Shown: positions 49,457-60,154, counted from the first letter of the stretch. The stretch is DNA of 64,000 nucleotides from Promethearchaeota archaeon (GCA_016840165.1 JAEOSU010000051.1:1-64000); one strand, 5' to 3'. Made by a program: numbers and translations. The notes: a model not told the origin generated them from the sequence alone.

Positions 49457-50286
49457 AAAATTTGCTTATAAAAATTAAAAGTAAATATAAACAAGAATTT
49501 GAAAATAACGAATATCTGAAGGAGTATAATAATGAATTTGTAATCGAATGTCGCGACTTAAATCTTTGGTACGACGAATTTCAGGCATTAAAAAACATTA
49601 ACATGAAATATCGTAAGAATAAAGTAACAGCGATAATTGGCCCCTCAGGATGTGGTAAGAGCACCCTTCTTCGATGCTTCAATCGAATGAACGATGTGAT
49701 TGAAGATTGCAGAATTGAAGGTCAGGTATTGTTTAATGGGAAGAATCTTTATGACAGCAATGCAGATATTCGATTGAATCGTAAGAAAATTGGGATGATT
49801 TTTCAAAAACCGAATCCATTTCCAATGTCCATCTATGATAATATCACATATGGTCCTAAGATCCATAAAATTATAGAAGATGATGTACTAGAAAAAATAA
49901 CTGAGAGGTGTCTTAAACGAGCTGTTTTATGGGATGAGGTGATGGACAGACTGGATGATTCTGCAATGGGTTTATCAGGAGGTCAGCAACAACGATTATG
50001 TATCGCCAGAGCGCTCGCAGTGGAGCCAGAATTGTTACTAATGGATGAGCCAACAGCTTCACTTGATCCAATCGCGACACAGAAAATTGAGGATTTAATA
50101 CTTCAATTAAAAGAAGAATGGACAGTTATTATTGTCACCCATAATATGCAACAAGCAGCACGGATTTCAGATTATACAGCCTTTATGTATCTTGGTCAGA
50201 TGATTGAATATGGCGAAACTACTCAAATATTTGAAAATCCTCAAGAAAAGTTAACAGAAAATTATATAACAGGAAGATTTGGTTAG
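49450..50286 (+). CDS. pstB: Phosphate ABC transporter ATP-binding protein
   Basis: [55 protein letters not shown]. Confidence 0.96.
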   Translation: MVKNLLIKIKSKYKQEFENNEYLKEYNNEFVIECRDLNLWYDEFQALKNINMKYRKNKVTAIIGPSGCGKSTLLRCFNRMNDVIEDCRIEGQVLFNGKNLYDSNADIRLNRKKIGMIFQKPNPFPMSIYDNITYGPKIHKIIEDDVLEKITERCLKRAVLWDEVMDRLDDSAMGLSGGQQQRLCIARALAVEPELLLMDEPTASLDPIATQKIEDLILQLKEEWTVIIVTHNMQQAARISDYTAFMYLGQMIEYGETTQIFENPQEKLTENYITGRFG

Positions 50287-50949
50287 GTGGATATTATGAC
50301 AACAGAAATGCATAAAGAATTAATTACACTTAAAAATGAAGTTTCTAAAATGGGGCATTTTGCGTTAAATATGCTAAGTGATTCGATTGAATCCCTTTAT
50401 TATCAAGATATACGACTTGCTTCCGACGTATTAAGTAAAAAGGATATGATTAGAGATTATGATAACCAAATAGAAGAGAAAACACTTAAACTCATCATGC
50501 TCTACCAACCAATGGCTATCGATCTTAGGAGTCTTGCTGCTATTCTAAAAATAATTACTTATTTGCATAGAATTGGAAGATATGGTAAAGATATTGCCGA
50601 TGTAGTAAAAAAACATTTGTCTGATAAACAGGTTGCTCTCAACCTCGTGAATTTACGACACATTTATGAGCATGTTCAGATTATGATTAGCGATGCGCTT
50701 TTAGCATTCGAAAAAATGGATATTTCCTTAATTAAAGATTTTAAAGCAAGAGATGACGAGGTAGATAAACTAAGATGGTCTATTTTTCGCGAGTGTCTTA
50801 CTTATATGATTGAAGATCCAAAATATATAACGGAATGTGCCCATTACATGATGTTTGCCCGTTACCTTGAGAGGTGCGGTGACCATGCCTGTAAAATAGC
50901 TGAAAAAATATATTATATGGTTACTGGCAACCACATTGAAATCAGTTAA
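50287..50949 (+). CDS. phoU: Phosphate signalling complex protein PhoU
   Basis: YQPMAIDLRSLAAILKIITYLHRIGRYGKDIAD; YLERCGDHACKIAEKIYYMVTG; follows pstB. Confidence 0.93.
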   Translation: MDIMTTEMHKELITLKNEVSKMGHFALNMLSDSIESLYYQDIRLASDVLSKKDMIRDYDNQIEEKTLKLIMLYQPMAIDLRSLAAILKIITYLHRIGRYGKDIADVVKKHLSDKQVALNLVNLRHIYEHVQIMISDALLAFEKMDISLIKDFKARDDEVDKLRWSIFRECLTYMIEDPKYITECAHYMMFARYLERCGDHACKIAEKIYYMVTGNHIEIS

Positions 50950-51082
50950 CTATATATTTTTGCTTTTTGCGTAATTCTATTGTAGAGGTTTTTTAAATGA
51001 TGTTATTTGGTATAACTTCAGTTTAAGTGTTGATATAATCATAGATTTCATATATATGAACTTAAAATAGATCTCCCGAAAC

Positions 51083-51103
51083 ATTATAGATTCCATCTAT
51101 AAT
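51083..51103. promoter_or_regulatory. Inverted repeat ATTATAGA-TTCCA-TCTATAAT, candidate operator upstream of ABC exporter
   Basis: 8-bp perfect arms, 5-bp spacer. Confidence 0.45.
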
Positions 51104-51185
51104 TTAAAAATATAAAATTTAATTGGAATTCATAACATTTTAGCTTATTTAAGAACTAATTATAATTATTGATTTTAAATTTAAA

Positions 51186-53021
51186 ATGAAAAAAGCTGAT
51201 AATCTTTATTCGGATCATCAACTCGCAGAATTTAAGCTAGAAAAAGATTCCTTTCAGAAAAGTCGTAAAAAAGGAGCACGTAGATGGATTTTAGCACACA
51301 TTTTTTACGGCTCTAATAAATTGTTTATCATAGTAGTATTATTTACAACTATAATTGCATCAGTACTAGCCTCACTATTATCTGTCATTATTGGGAATGC
51401 AGTCGAAGAATTTCTTAATGCAAATATTAGTAGCCTCATGTTTTTCACCCTCATTATATTGATTTTAGGATTATTAACTCCTATTTTCCGCTTAGTGAAT
51501 TATATGCAACGAGAATTGCTTGCTCAAAGATTAGAAAGAGATTCACGAAAAGAGTTTTATGCTAATCTATTAGGTAAAAGTCAATCATTTCATGATAAAC
51601 AAAAAATTGGAGAGCTCATGGCGCGAGCCACCGATGATGTTCGTATGTTAAATTTTTTAATGAGCCCTGCTATCTCATTGATATTAGAATCTTTTACCTC
51701 TTTAATAATTCCTTTATTTTTTATCTTGTTTTTATATCCCTTACAGCTCATCATTGAACCGGTGGTGTTCACTATACTCTTTTTAATCAATCTTCGGTCA
51801 TATAATCGAAAACTTTCACCTATTACTGGGAAACTAAGGATGAATTTCGGAATGATAAATTCTACGCTCAACGAAACGCTTTCTGGGATAGAAGTTGTTA
51901 AAGGATCAATAAAGGAGGATCATGAATATAAACGATACGAGAGATTCGCTCAAGATTATCGCGACGCGTTTATAGAACAAGGAAAGGTGCAGGCAAAATA
52001 TTATCCTATTCTCTTTTTGGCTCTTACCATTACAATTGGCTTTACCCATTCGCTCATCTTATACTCTGAGGGTCTAATAAACATCGGACAAATAATTTCC
52101 TATCTTGGTCTTTTAGGATTATTACGCTTTCCGACGTTTATATCTATTTTCGTCTTTGCCATAATAAAACTTGCGGGTTCGAGCGCGAAACGTTTACTTG
52201 AATTAATGAATAAAAAGTCTGAGATTGATGAGAATATTAAGGGAAAGACCAAAATCGTCCAAGGAGCGATAAAGTTTGAGAATGTAAGTTTCAAATACCC
52301 TGGGACTGATAATGAAGTCTTAAATGATATATCTTTTGAGGTTAAACCAGGTCAAACTGTTGCTATAGTAGGAACCACAGGTTCTGGAAAAACTACACTT
52401 ACAAAATTAATTTCACGCTTATATGATGTTTCTCAAGGGCGCATACTAGTGGATGACATTGACATTCGGAATTATGCATTAAAATCTTTAAGGGCTCAAA
52501 TTTCGTATATTGAACAAGATGTTTTTCTCTTTTCCTTTTCAGTGTTTGATAATATAGCATTTGGACGTGTCAGTTCATTAGATGAGGTTAAACAAGCAGC
52601 TATTCAAGCACAAGCAGATGATTTTATATCAAAATTGCCTAATGGCTATAACTCTGAGATCGGAGAAAGAGGTGTCCAGCTTAGTGGTGGTGAAAGACAA
52701 AGAGTTGCGATCGCTCGTGCATTTCTTTCCAATCCCCGGATATTAATTCTTGATGATTCTACTTCGGCAATCGATTCTAATACTGAAGATAAAATCCAGC
52801 AAGCAATTAAAAATATACTAGTCAACCGAACTACATTCTTAATTACCCATCGTTTAAGTCAAATTCGATGGGCAGATCTAATTATTGTGCTTAAAAATGG
52901 AAGAATTGAGGCTAAAGGCACTCATTGGGAACTTATTAAGGAATCAGAAGAGTACCGGAAGATATTTGTAAAGAAATTTGACTTAGATGAAGAACAATTA
53001 TTAAGAGGTGAGATCGGATAG
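51186..53021 (+). CDS. ABC exporter (TMD-NBD), degenerate-site subunit
   Basis: GTTGSGKTT, LSGGERQRVAIARAF, ILILDDSTSAID (D in place of catalytic E). Confidence 0.93.
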   Translation: MKKADNLYSDHQLAEFKLEKDSFQKSRKKGARRWILAHIFYGSNKLFIIVVLFTTIIASVLASLLSVIIGNAVEEFLNANISSLMFFTLIILILGLLTPIFRLVNYMQRELLAQRLERDSRKEFYANLLGKSQSFHDKQKIGELMARATDDVRMLNFLMSPAISLILESFTSLIIPLFFILFLYPLQLIIEPVVFTILFLINLRSYNRKLSPITGKLRMNFGMINSTLNETLSGIEVVKGSIKEDHEYKRYERFAQDYRDAFIEQGKVQAKYYPILFLALTITIGFTHSLILYSEGLINIGQIISYLGLLGLLRFPTFISIFVFAIIKLAGSSAKRLLELMNKKSEIDENIKGKTKIVQGAIKFENVSFKYPGTDNEVLNDISFEVKPGQTVAIVGTTGSGKTTLTKLISRLYDVSQGRILVDDIDIRNYALKSLRAQISYIEQDVFLFSFSVFDNIAFGRVSSLDEVKQAAIQAQADDFISKLPNGYNSEIGERGVQLSGGERQRVAIARAFLSNPRILILDDSTSAIDSNTEDKIQQAIKNILVNRTTFLITHRLSQIRWADLIIVLKNGRIEAKGTHWELIKESEEYRKIFVKKFDLDEEQLLRGEIG

Positions 53022-54822
53022 AATGTTTTATGGATTAGAAGCTGAAGAGTATGATAGAACCTATAAGGACCGAAATTTATTGCGACGAATTTTCTCCTTT
53101 TTTGCCCCATATAAACGTTACATGATAATTGTAGTCCTATTTTTAACACTTTCTTCATTGATTACGTCATTTGTCCCCTTAATAACTTCGATAGCAATAA
53201 ACAACATCAATGAAAGTGCAGGGATTACTTATTTAATCTTTTTAATCGTATTGATCTTAAGTTTTAATATTTTAAGCTTTGTATTTAATTACTTTCGTCA
53301 AATCAATGGTGCCAAAGCAGTTGCAAATGTAGTACTTGATTTAAGAGGAGAGGCAACGAAATCTATTCTAGATCATGATCTCTCATTTTTTGATAAAAAT
53401 CCAATCGGAAAAATTGTCAGTCGTATCAATTCTGATAGTAGAGACTTTGGTCAGACTGTTGAGCTCTCATTAGAAGTTATTTCTTCTTTGGTAGTGATGA
53501 TCATAATCATTCTTCTTCTTTCTTTAATTAATATTGCCTTAACACTCATCATGCTTATAGCTATCCCTCTCTTTTTTGTTGTAGCCCTTGCTTTTCGAAA
53601 ATTTGCAAGAAAGATGACGCTTCTTGGGCAACGAGCTCTCGCATCGGTTAATTCCTTCGTAAAAGAAAGTTTTTCTGGGATTCAAATTGCAAAAACGTTC
53701 CGTCAGGAGCAAAAATTATATGATCAGTTCGAAAAAGTAAATCTACAATCATATAAGGTTAACTTAAAGCGAGCATTCTTGTTAAATGCAATTTTTCCCT
53801 CGTTAGGAATAGTTCAAGGAATAGTAACTACATTTTTAGTCTATTTAGGAGGCAATTTTTTAATCTTTGATACAATTAATATTGGAGATTTCAATATGTT
53901 TATTCAAAGTCTTAACTTGCTTTTCTTTCCCCTCTTAACCATTGCTTCATTTTGGCCTCAATTTCAATCAGGATTATCTGCTTCCGAAAGAATTTTTGCT
54001 ATAATTGATACACCTCCAGTTGTAATTCAAACCGGTGATATTATCCCTGGAAAGTTAACTGGAGAGATTGAATTTAAAAATCTCACCTTTCAATATGAAG
54101 AGAATAAAAAAGTGTTTGATAACTTTAATCTGAAGATTAAACCAGGGGAATCACTCGCTATTGTAGGACATACGGGTGCTGGTAAGTCAAGTATTGCAAA
54201 CTTATTAGCAAGATTTTATGAATTTCAAGAAGGTGATATCGTGATTGACGGAAAAAGTATTAGAAACTTCAAACTCCAAGCTTATCGCCAACAAATTGGA
54301 ATAATCCCCCAAGTTCCATTTTTATGGGCTGATACCGTTGAGCATAATATAAGTTATGGATGTACTTCTGCATCATGTGATGATGTCATTTCTGCTTTAG
54401 ATAAGGCAGGTGGTTCAGAATGGGTTAATAATCTCCCAAATGGATTAGATACTATGGTTGGAGAGCGCGGTAGTCTACTTTCCATGGGACAACGGCAGTT
54501 AGTTGCCTTCGCTCGCGTATTATTAGAAAATCCCTCCATCTTAATTTTAGATGAAGCTACGGCTTCGGTTGATCCATTCACGGAAACGCGGATTCAAGAT
54601 GCCCTCGAGAAGACAATCGAGGGAAGAACCTCGATAGTTATTGCTCATCGCTTATGGACAGTACGACACGTCGATAGAATAATTGTTCTGGATAAAGGAA
54701 AGATAATTGAAGAGGGTAATCATGACGAACTCATGAAGCGTAATGGATACTATGCTGATCTTTATAATACTTATTTCAGACACCAATCTCTGAAGTATAT
54801 CGAAGAAATGGGAAAAACTTAA
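53008..54822 (+). CDS. ABC exporter (TMD-NBD), partner subunit
   Basis: GHTGAGKSS, LSMGQRQLVAFARVLL, ILILDEATASVD; overlaps the end of the upstream gene. Confidence 0.93.
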   Translation: MRSDRMFYGLEAEEYDRTYKDRNLLRRIFSFFAPYKRYMIIVVLFLTLSSLITSFVPLITSIAINNINESAGITYLIFLIVLILSFNILSFVFNYFRQINGAKAVANVVLDLRGEATKSILDHDLSFFDKNPIGKIVSRINSDSRDFGQTVELSLEVISSLVVMIIIILLLSLINIALTLIMLIAIPLFFVVALAFRKFARKMTLLGQRALASVNSFVKESFSGIQIAKTFRQEQKLYDQFEKVNLQSYKVNLKRAFLLNAIFPSLGIVQGIVTTFLVYLGGNFLIFDTINIGDFNMFIQSLNLLFFPLLTIASFWPQFQSGLSASERIFAIIDTPPVVIQTGDIIPGKLTGEIEFKNLTFQYEENKKVFDNFNLKIKPGESLAIVGHTGAGKSSIANLLARFYEFQEGDIVIDGKSIRNFKLQAYRQQIGIIPQVPFLWADTVEHNISYGCTSASCDDVISALDKAGGSEWVNNLPNGLDTMVGERGSLLSMGQRQLVAFARVLLENPSILILDEATASVDPFTETRIQDALEKTIEGRTSIVIAHRLWTVRHVDRIIVLDKGKIIEEGNHDELMKRNGYYADLYNTYFRHQSLKYIEEMGKT

Positions 54823-54876
54823 GTCATTTTCTCTCTAATTCTAAATATTTAATAATAGATTGGTTGAATTATTACT

Positions 54877-55548
54877 ATGAACTTAGAAAAATGGAAACGA
54901 ATTGCAGCTATCTGTGAGATCTTAGGATCTTTTCTATTTTTTCTCTTGATACTAATAGCAATGTTTTTTTATCCGGGGGGCACGATGGACAACCCTTCAT
55001 CTCCGGGATATTACTTTTGGGGTAATACTATTAGTGATTTAGGCAGAATAATTTCACATAATGGTGCCTTCAATATTATTTCGATGGTATTATTTACGAT
55101 TGGTATAGCCGCTCTTGCCTTGCTATCAATTCCACTATATATTGTCTTCCCTAAGATATTTTCAGCAAGTAAATTTGAATCAATTTCTGCGAGAGTCGGT
55201 TCCTTACTTGGATATATAGCTACGATTGGTTGGATTGGTGTACTTTTTTTCCCTGCGGATATTTCAAATGATATTCATTGGATCTTTGCCTATCTCATCT
55301 ATATCGCTTTCTTTTTCAGTGGGTTCTTCTACACTATCTCGCTATTTCTAAATAAAAAAATCTCTAAAACCTATGCAATAATCTTTACTATCTACTGCAT
55401 TATTCATTTTATATCTCTAATGATTATTATCATCGGTATCCCCATCGCACGAATTTATTTAGTAGTTGGACAAAAAATAGCCCATATCTCCTCTTTAATT
55501 AGCTATTTCATCTTAGGCTATGGACTATTAAAATATAAATTAAATTAA
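54877..55548 (+). CDS. DUF998-like multi-TM membrane protein
   Basis: YYFWGNTISDLGRI motif and about six TM helices. Confidence 0.55.
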   Translation: MNLEKWKRIAAICEILGSFLFFLLILIAMFFYPGGTMDNPSSPGYYFWGNTISDLGRIISHNGAFNIISMVLFTIGIAALALLSIPLYIVFPKIFSASKFESISARVGSLLGYIATIGWIGVLFFPADISNDIHWIFAYLIYIAFFFSGFFYTISLFLNKKISKTYAIIFTIYCIIHFISLMIIIIGIPIARIYLVVGQKIAHISSLISYFILGYGLLKYKLN

Positions 55549-55600
55549 CTCTCTTTTTTTTACTTTCTTAATATTAATGAAAAATTAAAAAAATTGATTA

Positions 55601-56959
55601 TTAGAGCCTATTGATATATCGATTTCGTTCCCATTCACTTACTATAACTCGATATGCATCATTTTCCTCTAATTTCGCATAGTAAAAATTCTTAAAGGGT
55701 TCCTCTCCAAACACTTCCTTCATGAACTCGGAACTATAGAATTCTCCTAATGCCTCGCTTAAACTACCGGGAAGGGAATTTATACCTTCTTTAATCATTT
55801 CCTTAGTGGTGAGATGATAAACATTTCGATCTGTTGGCTCGGGAATTTCAATATCATTGGAGAGAACCCCATCCATTCCCGTCTGTAATAAGACCGCAAA
55901 CTGTAAATAAGGATTTCCTGCCGGATCCGGACATCGTATTTCACATCTTGCGGCCGAGGATTTATTATGAAAATCAGGAACTCTAATCAAGGGAGATCTA
56001 TTCCTAAACCCCCATGCTATATAAACTGGAGCTTCATATCCCGGGACTAATCGCTTATAGGAGTTTGGCCAACTGCTTAAAACCGCACACATCGCTTTCG
56101 CATGCCGAAGTTGACCCGCAATCCATTTCTTCATAAGTAACGAGATATTGTCCTTATCATTCTCGTCATAAAACGCATTAGTTCCATTTTTCCAAAGACT
56201 TTGATGACAATGCATACCACTTCCATTTATTCCATCAAAAGGTTTAGGCATAAATGTTGCGGTCATATTATTCATTGCAGCAACTATTTTAATGATTGCT
56301 TTGATTGTTATAGTATTATCTGCTGAATTCACAGCCTCATCATAGCGAAAATCTATCTCATGCTGCCCATATGCTACTTCATGATGGAGAGCCTCGATCT
56401 CAATTCCCATCGCATCGCAATATTGAGCAATTGAATATCGCATTCGCTCGTTAATATCATAGGGATCATAGTCAAAATACCCGCGCATGTCTGACGGTTT
56501 AAATGCTGCTTCTCTCGCTTCTTGGTTCAAGATGAAAAATTCCATTTCAGGGGCACACAAGTACTTAAAGCCATGTTCTTCAGCTTTTTTCACTGCTCTT
56601 TGAAGAATGTATCGTGGATCTCCTTCATACCGATTTCCATCTGGTTTATATATATCACAAATGACACGAGCCACCCGATTACTATTTGTTCTCCATGGAA
56701 GCATATAAAATGTGCTTGGATCAGGCAATGCGACTTTGTCAGATTCCTCAATCGCTCCATAACCCGTTATAGAACTTCCGTCGAAATTCTCTCCATCCTG
56801 AAAAAAATCCTCAATGCGTTTCGAATTAATCTCAAAGGACTTGATAATACCATGGATATCAGTAAATTGAAGGTAAATAAATTTAATCTCCTCTTCTTTC
56901 ACCTTCTCAATTACCGCGTCACATAATTCTTTTCTATTAGGATCGTTTTTTTCAATCAT
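55601..56959 (-). CDS. glnA: Glutamine synthetase type I
   Basis: FDGSSITGYGAIEESDK, NGSGMHCHQSLW, RNRSPLIRVP, ARCEIRCPDPAGNPYLQFA. Confidence 0.96.
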   Translation of the reverse strand: MIEKNDPNRKELCDAVIEKVKEEEIKFIYLQFTDIHGIIKSFEINSKRIEDFFQDGENFDGSSITGYGAIEESDKVALPDPSTFYMLPWRTNSNRVARVICDIYKPDGNRYEGDPRYILQRAVKKAEEHGFKYLCAPEMEFFILNQEAREAAFKPSDMRGYFDYDPYDINERMRYSIAQYCDAMGIEIEALHHEVAYGQHEIDFRYDEAVNSADNTITIKAIIKIVAAMNNMTATFMPKPFDGINGSGMHCHQSLWKNGTNAFYDENDKDNISLLMKKWIAGQLRHAKAMCAVLSSWPNSYKRLVPGYEAPVYIAWGFRNRSPLIRVPDFHNKSSAARCEIRCPDPAGNPYLQFAVLLQTGMDGVLSNDIEIPEPTDRNVYHLTTKEMIKEGINSLPGSLSEALGEFYSSEFMKEVFGEEPFKNFYYAKLEENDAYRVIVSEWERNRYINRL

Positions 56960-57011
56960 AGTTTCTCAAATCTTTAATTATTAAATTTTAAGTCATATTC
57001 TAATTTTTTAA

Positions 57012-57425
57012 CTACTCATAGGTTAGTAAAGAGTCCGTTCTTTCCTTAAAAAATTCCATAAAATCATCCACTATTTTAGATTTAATATCCAGTCTAACTT
57101 TCTCAATAGATTCTTCTAAACATGCTCGCAACTTAATAGCAGAGTCGGAGTTCCAGAAATAATGCGTAGGACCCTTATTTTTATAATTTCGTGGTTCTTT
57201 CGTGATACAAAAGTCGATTCTTTTACTACCAGATCTAATAATAGGGATGGTACCCTTATGAATGAATCGGTCACAGTTCCATTTGTAAAAATTTATCGTA
57301 GAGGCCTCGACAAAAATCTCTGATTTAGTCAATCCACTATATATCGCATATTCTTCACATTCACGACAAATTTTACTTTCATAAAAATACTCTTTACCAC
57401 AAATTGCGCATTTTAAGCCATGCAA
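57012..57425 (-). CDS. Zinc-ribbon-containing hypothetical protein
   Basis: CAICGKEYFYESKICREC at N-terminus. Confidence 0.6.
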   Translation of the reverse strand: MHGLKCAICGKEYFYESKICRECEEYAIYSGLTKSEIFVEASTINFYKWNCDRFIHKGTIPIIRSGSKRIDFCITKEPRNYKNKGPTHYFWNSDSAIKLRACLEESIEKVRLDIKSKIVDDFMEFFKERTDSLLTYE

Positions 57426-57652
57426 TATTAATCCTCTAATTATGATGGTAATTTTATACTAAAATAATATGCATGAAAATATATAAATTTTTATTATTGC
57501 ATCAAAATAATTATTTATTATACATTTTCTTCAAAATAATTGCTATTTATATTAAATATTTATTTAAAAATATGGAAATAATAATTTATGCTTATATTGA
57601 ACTTACCTAAAAATATAAATCATATTCAGAACTTGGTAAAAGTATTAGATTT

Positions 57653-57958
57653 TTATTCATATCTTGGATTTCCGCTATAAAAATCAGATGAAATTATCTT
57701 TAAGTTAGGTAAACAAGTCCAATTGGGCTTGAAAGGGATCTTACAATTAACAATATCAAGTAATTCAAGACGCTTGAGATGTTCAATACCCTTTAATTCT
57801 TTAATTGGATTTTCATTGAGGTAAAGTCTTTTTAAATTCCTTAGGGTATCTAATCCTCGAATTTCTTGGATCTGATTTCCCCCAAGATCTAATATTTCTA
57901 AGTGGTGGAGCTTCTCTAACCCTTCAGCCTTTTTGATCTGATTGTACTCCAAATTCAA
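57653..57958 (-). CDS. Leucine-rich repeat protein fragment
   Basis: LHHLEILDLGGNQIQEIRGLDTLRNLKRLYLNENPIKELKGIEHL; LRR reading (LNSLKHLTNLNLEYNQ) extends upstream of the TTG start. Confidence 0.65.
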   Translation of the reverse strand: MNLEYNQIKKAEGLEKLHHLEILDLGGNQIQEIRGLDTLRNLKRLYLNENPIKELKGIEHLKRLELLDIVNCKIPFKPNWTCLPNLKIISSDFYSGNPRYE

Positions 57959-57989
57959 ATTTGTTAGATGTTTTAGAGAGTTAAGATTT

Positions 57990-59396
57990 TTATAATATTA
58001 TAAACGGTGAAATTATTTCTAATGGTAATACTAATGGTCTTTCTTCCGCTATCACCAAGTAGCAAGCCTCATTAACTATAACAAAATCTGAGAAAAATTC
58101 ATCTCTGTGTCCATCATCAAACAAGACATACACATATTGATTATCTCCGAGCTCACCTAGCTCAGTTGTGAATTTATCTGTAATCTTAGTCTTAATATTA
58201 TTCTCGTTTAATTTTTGTAAAATTAGATTTTTTTTATTTTGATTATTACTCTCTATATCGATTATTGGTTCGTTTATCAGGAATTCTCTCCTATTCACGA
58301 ATTCAATTCTATACTTAATCATGATCGTATCTTGTTCTTCAGTAAAGATGAGCCAAATAATATCAATGATATGGGGATTTGTAAGGACTGGTTGGCAATG
58401 AAAATGCACATGTACAGAGAAGGTTTCTATGATGTAGCCATGCCCACTAGATCTACGTACTGTAAACATGTTTGCTACTTCTTCCTTTGTTATTATATTA
58501 TCAGTAAGGGGTTTAAGTTTAATGCTTTTGATGATTGTGTCTCCAAAATAAACGACACGTAGCATTGGTGCCCTTGTCAAATAGCGAAGATTGATTGTTA
58601 TGGGGATTTGATCATATACATCAAATGTACGAGTAATTCCCAAAATATTATCAATATCCCCGCTTGCAAAACCCCTAGAATAGGATGAAAAGTAATATGA
58701 AGTTACTTGAACCTTTCTTGACAAAGCTAATGAAGGATGGGGGTATATCCGAATTGAATTTGCAGGGGCTCTTTTTCCATCTCGTTGAAATTGACGGATA
58801 TCTTGATTCATATAATGTTTTACGTCATAAGGATAGGTTTTGTCCAATGAATAATATTTACTTTTTCCTTCGCAATTTTGTTTTTTAAATATTTCAAATC
58901 CTGTAGGCGGAGGATCGACAAAGACATTATCTAGGACTAATGTCTTTTCCATACTTCCTGATTTCCCCTTGAGAGTTATCTTTAGAACGGTGTGATTAAA
59001 TGGGGTGATAAAGTTAAATACAAAATGCCCTGGACTTAGTTGAATTATGCCAACAACATTTAGTGGTGTGGTATTATCAGGTCTTTCATCTATTATGGTC
59101 ACTTGCACCTCTTCATTTTTAAGAGGAAACCATTGTTCTGTTCCATCTTCATGATACACAATCCCTGCAGTAAATGAGAGCGTTGCTAGTCTTAACGCTG
59201 GTAGGAGTGCATAAGAGTTTATTAAATCAAATCCATTTAAGGTGATATCTGAAAATTCTACATGATCTATGCCTTGAGCGAAACGATCTTTAAGTTTTGA
59301 AGATAATTTAACCTCCAAATCTTTAACACTGTATAATCCTTTAATGGTATATCGCTCTTCTGATATGCGTCTATCGAATGGATCTCTTGGACTCAT
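57990..59396 (-). CDS. Hypothetical protein, predicted beta-rich
   Basis: Long clean ORF; no family recognised. Confidence 0.65.
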   Translation of the reverse strand: MSPRDPFDRRISEERYTIKGLYSVKDLEVKLSSKLKDRFAQGIDHVEFSDITLNGFDLINSYALLPALRLATLSFTAGIVYHEDGTEQWFPLKNEEVQVTIIDERPDNTTPLNVVGIIQLSPGHFVFNFITPFNHTVLKITLKGKSGSMEKTLVLDNVFVDPPPTGFEIFKKQNCEGKSKYYSLDKTYPYDVKHYMNQDIRQFQRDGKRAPANSIRIYPHPSLALSRKVQVTSYYFSSYSRGFASGDIDNILGITRTFDVYDQIPITINLRYLTRAPMLRVVYFGDTIIKSIKLKPLTDNIITKEEVANMFTVRRSSGHGYIIETFSVHVHFHCQPVLTNPHIIDIIWLIFTEEQDTIMIKYRIEFVNRREFLINEPIIDIESNNQNKKNLILQKLNENNIKTKITDKFTTELGELGDNQYVYVLFDDGHRDEFFSDFVIVNEACYLVIAEERPLVLPLEIISPFIIL

Positions 59397-59483
59397 AAGT
59401 ATAATTTTTATTCACTAATTTAAAAATGTTTTCATTTTTTTACATTTTTGTAAGTTATAAAGATATTTTGCGTAAGCATCAAA

Positions 59484-59640
59484 ATGTCTTATATAATTGA
59501 AATTGAAGAACAAAATAAGTTGCTTGGTAAAATCATACTCGATTCATCTAAAGGGAATAGATTCTGGTGACATACCCCCTCATATATACTACAAAGGAAA
59601 TAATAAGCCGTTATTCTCTATAATCATACCAATTTTCTTA
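59484..59640 (+). pseudogene. Possible frameshifted small gene
   Basis: MSYIIEIEEQNKLLGKIILDSSKGNRFW* (59484-59570) continues plausibly in the +1 frame as GDIPPHIYYKGNNKPLF. Confidence 0.3.
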
Positions 59641-59659
59641 TTTTATTATTTTAATTTAT

Positions 59660-60154
59660 CTATATATAGATGTCAATTTTATCTAAAAATTCTAATGGTA
59701 AATAATTAAGATATCCTTCTTTTTTCAGATATTCTATCACAGTCGGATGACCACTTTTATATCGTTTCATAACCTCCTTAGGTAAAACCATCTTAGCCTG
59801 AGGATCTCCGACCATATATAACTCTTTTAATAAAGGAAAAGCAATATTTCGATGCAATAATCTTGTATCATACTTCATCTCAGACCAAGCCTGCAAATTG
59901 GAACAAGTCCCCCAGAAAATATCCTCAGGAGATATTTCTTTAACTTTTCGACGATTATACTCCATAGTACGATCCAAACTTTCAGCTACTTCGTCTATTG
60001 AATCTCTATACTTATTTGGTTCTATTTTACTATTAAGGCTCTCTAGAAGTAAAAATTTACATTGCCGGAAAAATTTCTCATTAATATAAATGTTGGAAAC
60101 TTTTCCTTCTAATCTTACAGTAATATACTCATTAATCTTAAATTCTTCTTTCAT
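59660..60154 (-). CDS. Hypothetical protein
   Basis: ORF 164 aa, soluble, no family recognised. Confidence 0.55.
   Translation of the reverse strand: MKEEFKINEYITVRLEGKVSNIYINEKFFRQCKFLLLESLNSKIEPNKYRDSIDEVAESLDRTMEYNRRKVKEISPEDIFWGTCSNLQAWSEMKYDTRLLHRNIAFPLLKELYMVGDPQAKMVLPKEVMKRYKSGHPTVIEYLKKEGYLNYLPLEFLDKIDIYI

Noticed and set aside
56522-56926. 134-aa ORF opposite glnA
   Set aside because: Antisense to strongly conserved glutamine synthetase.
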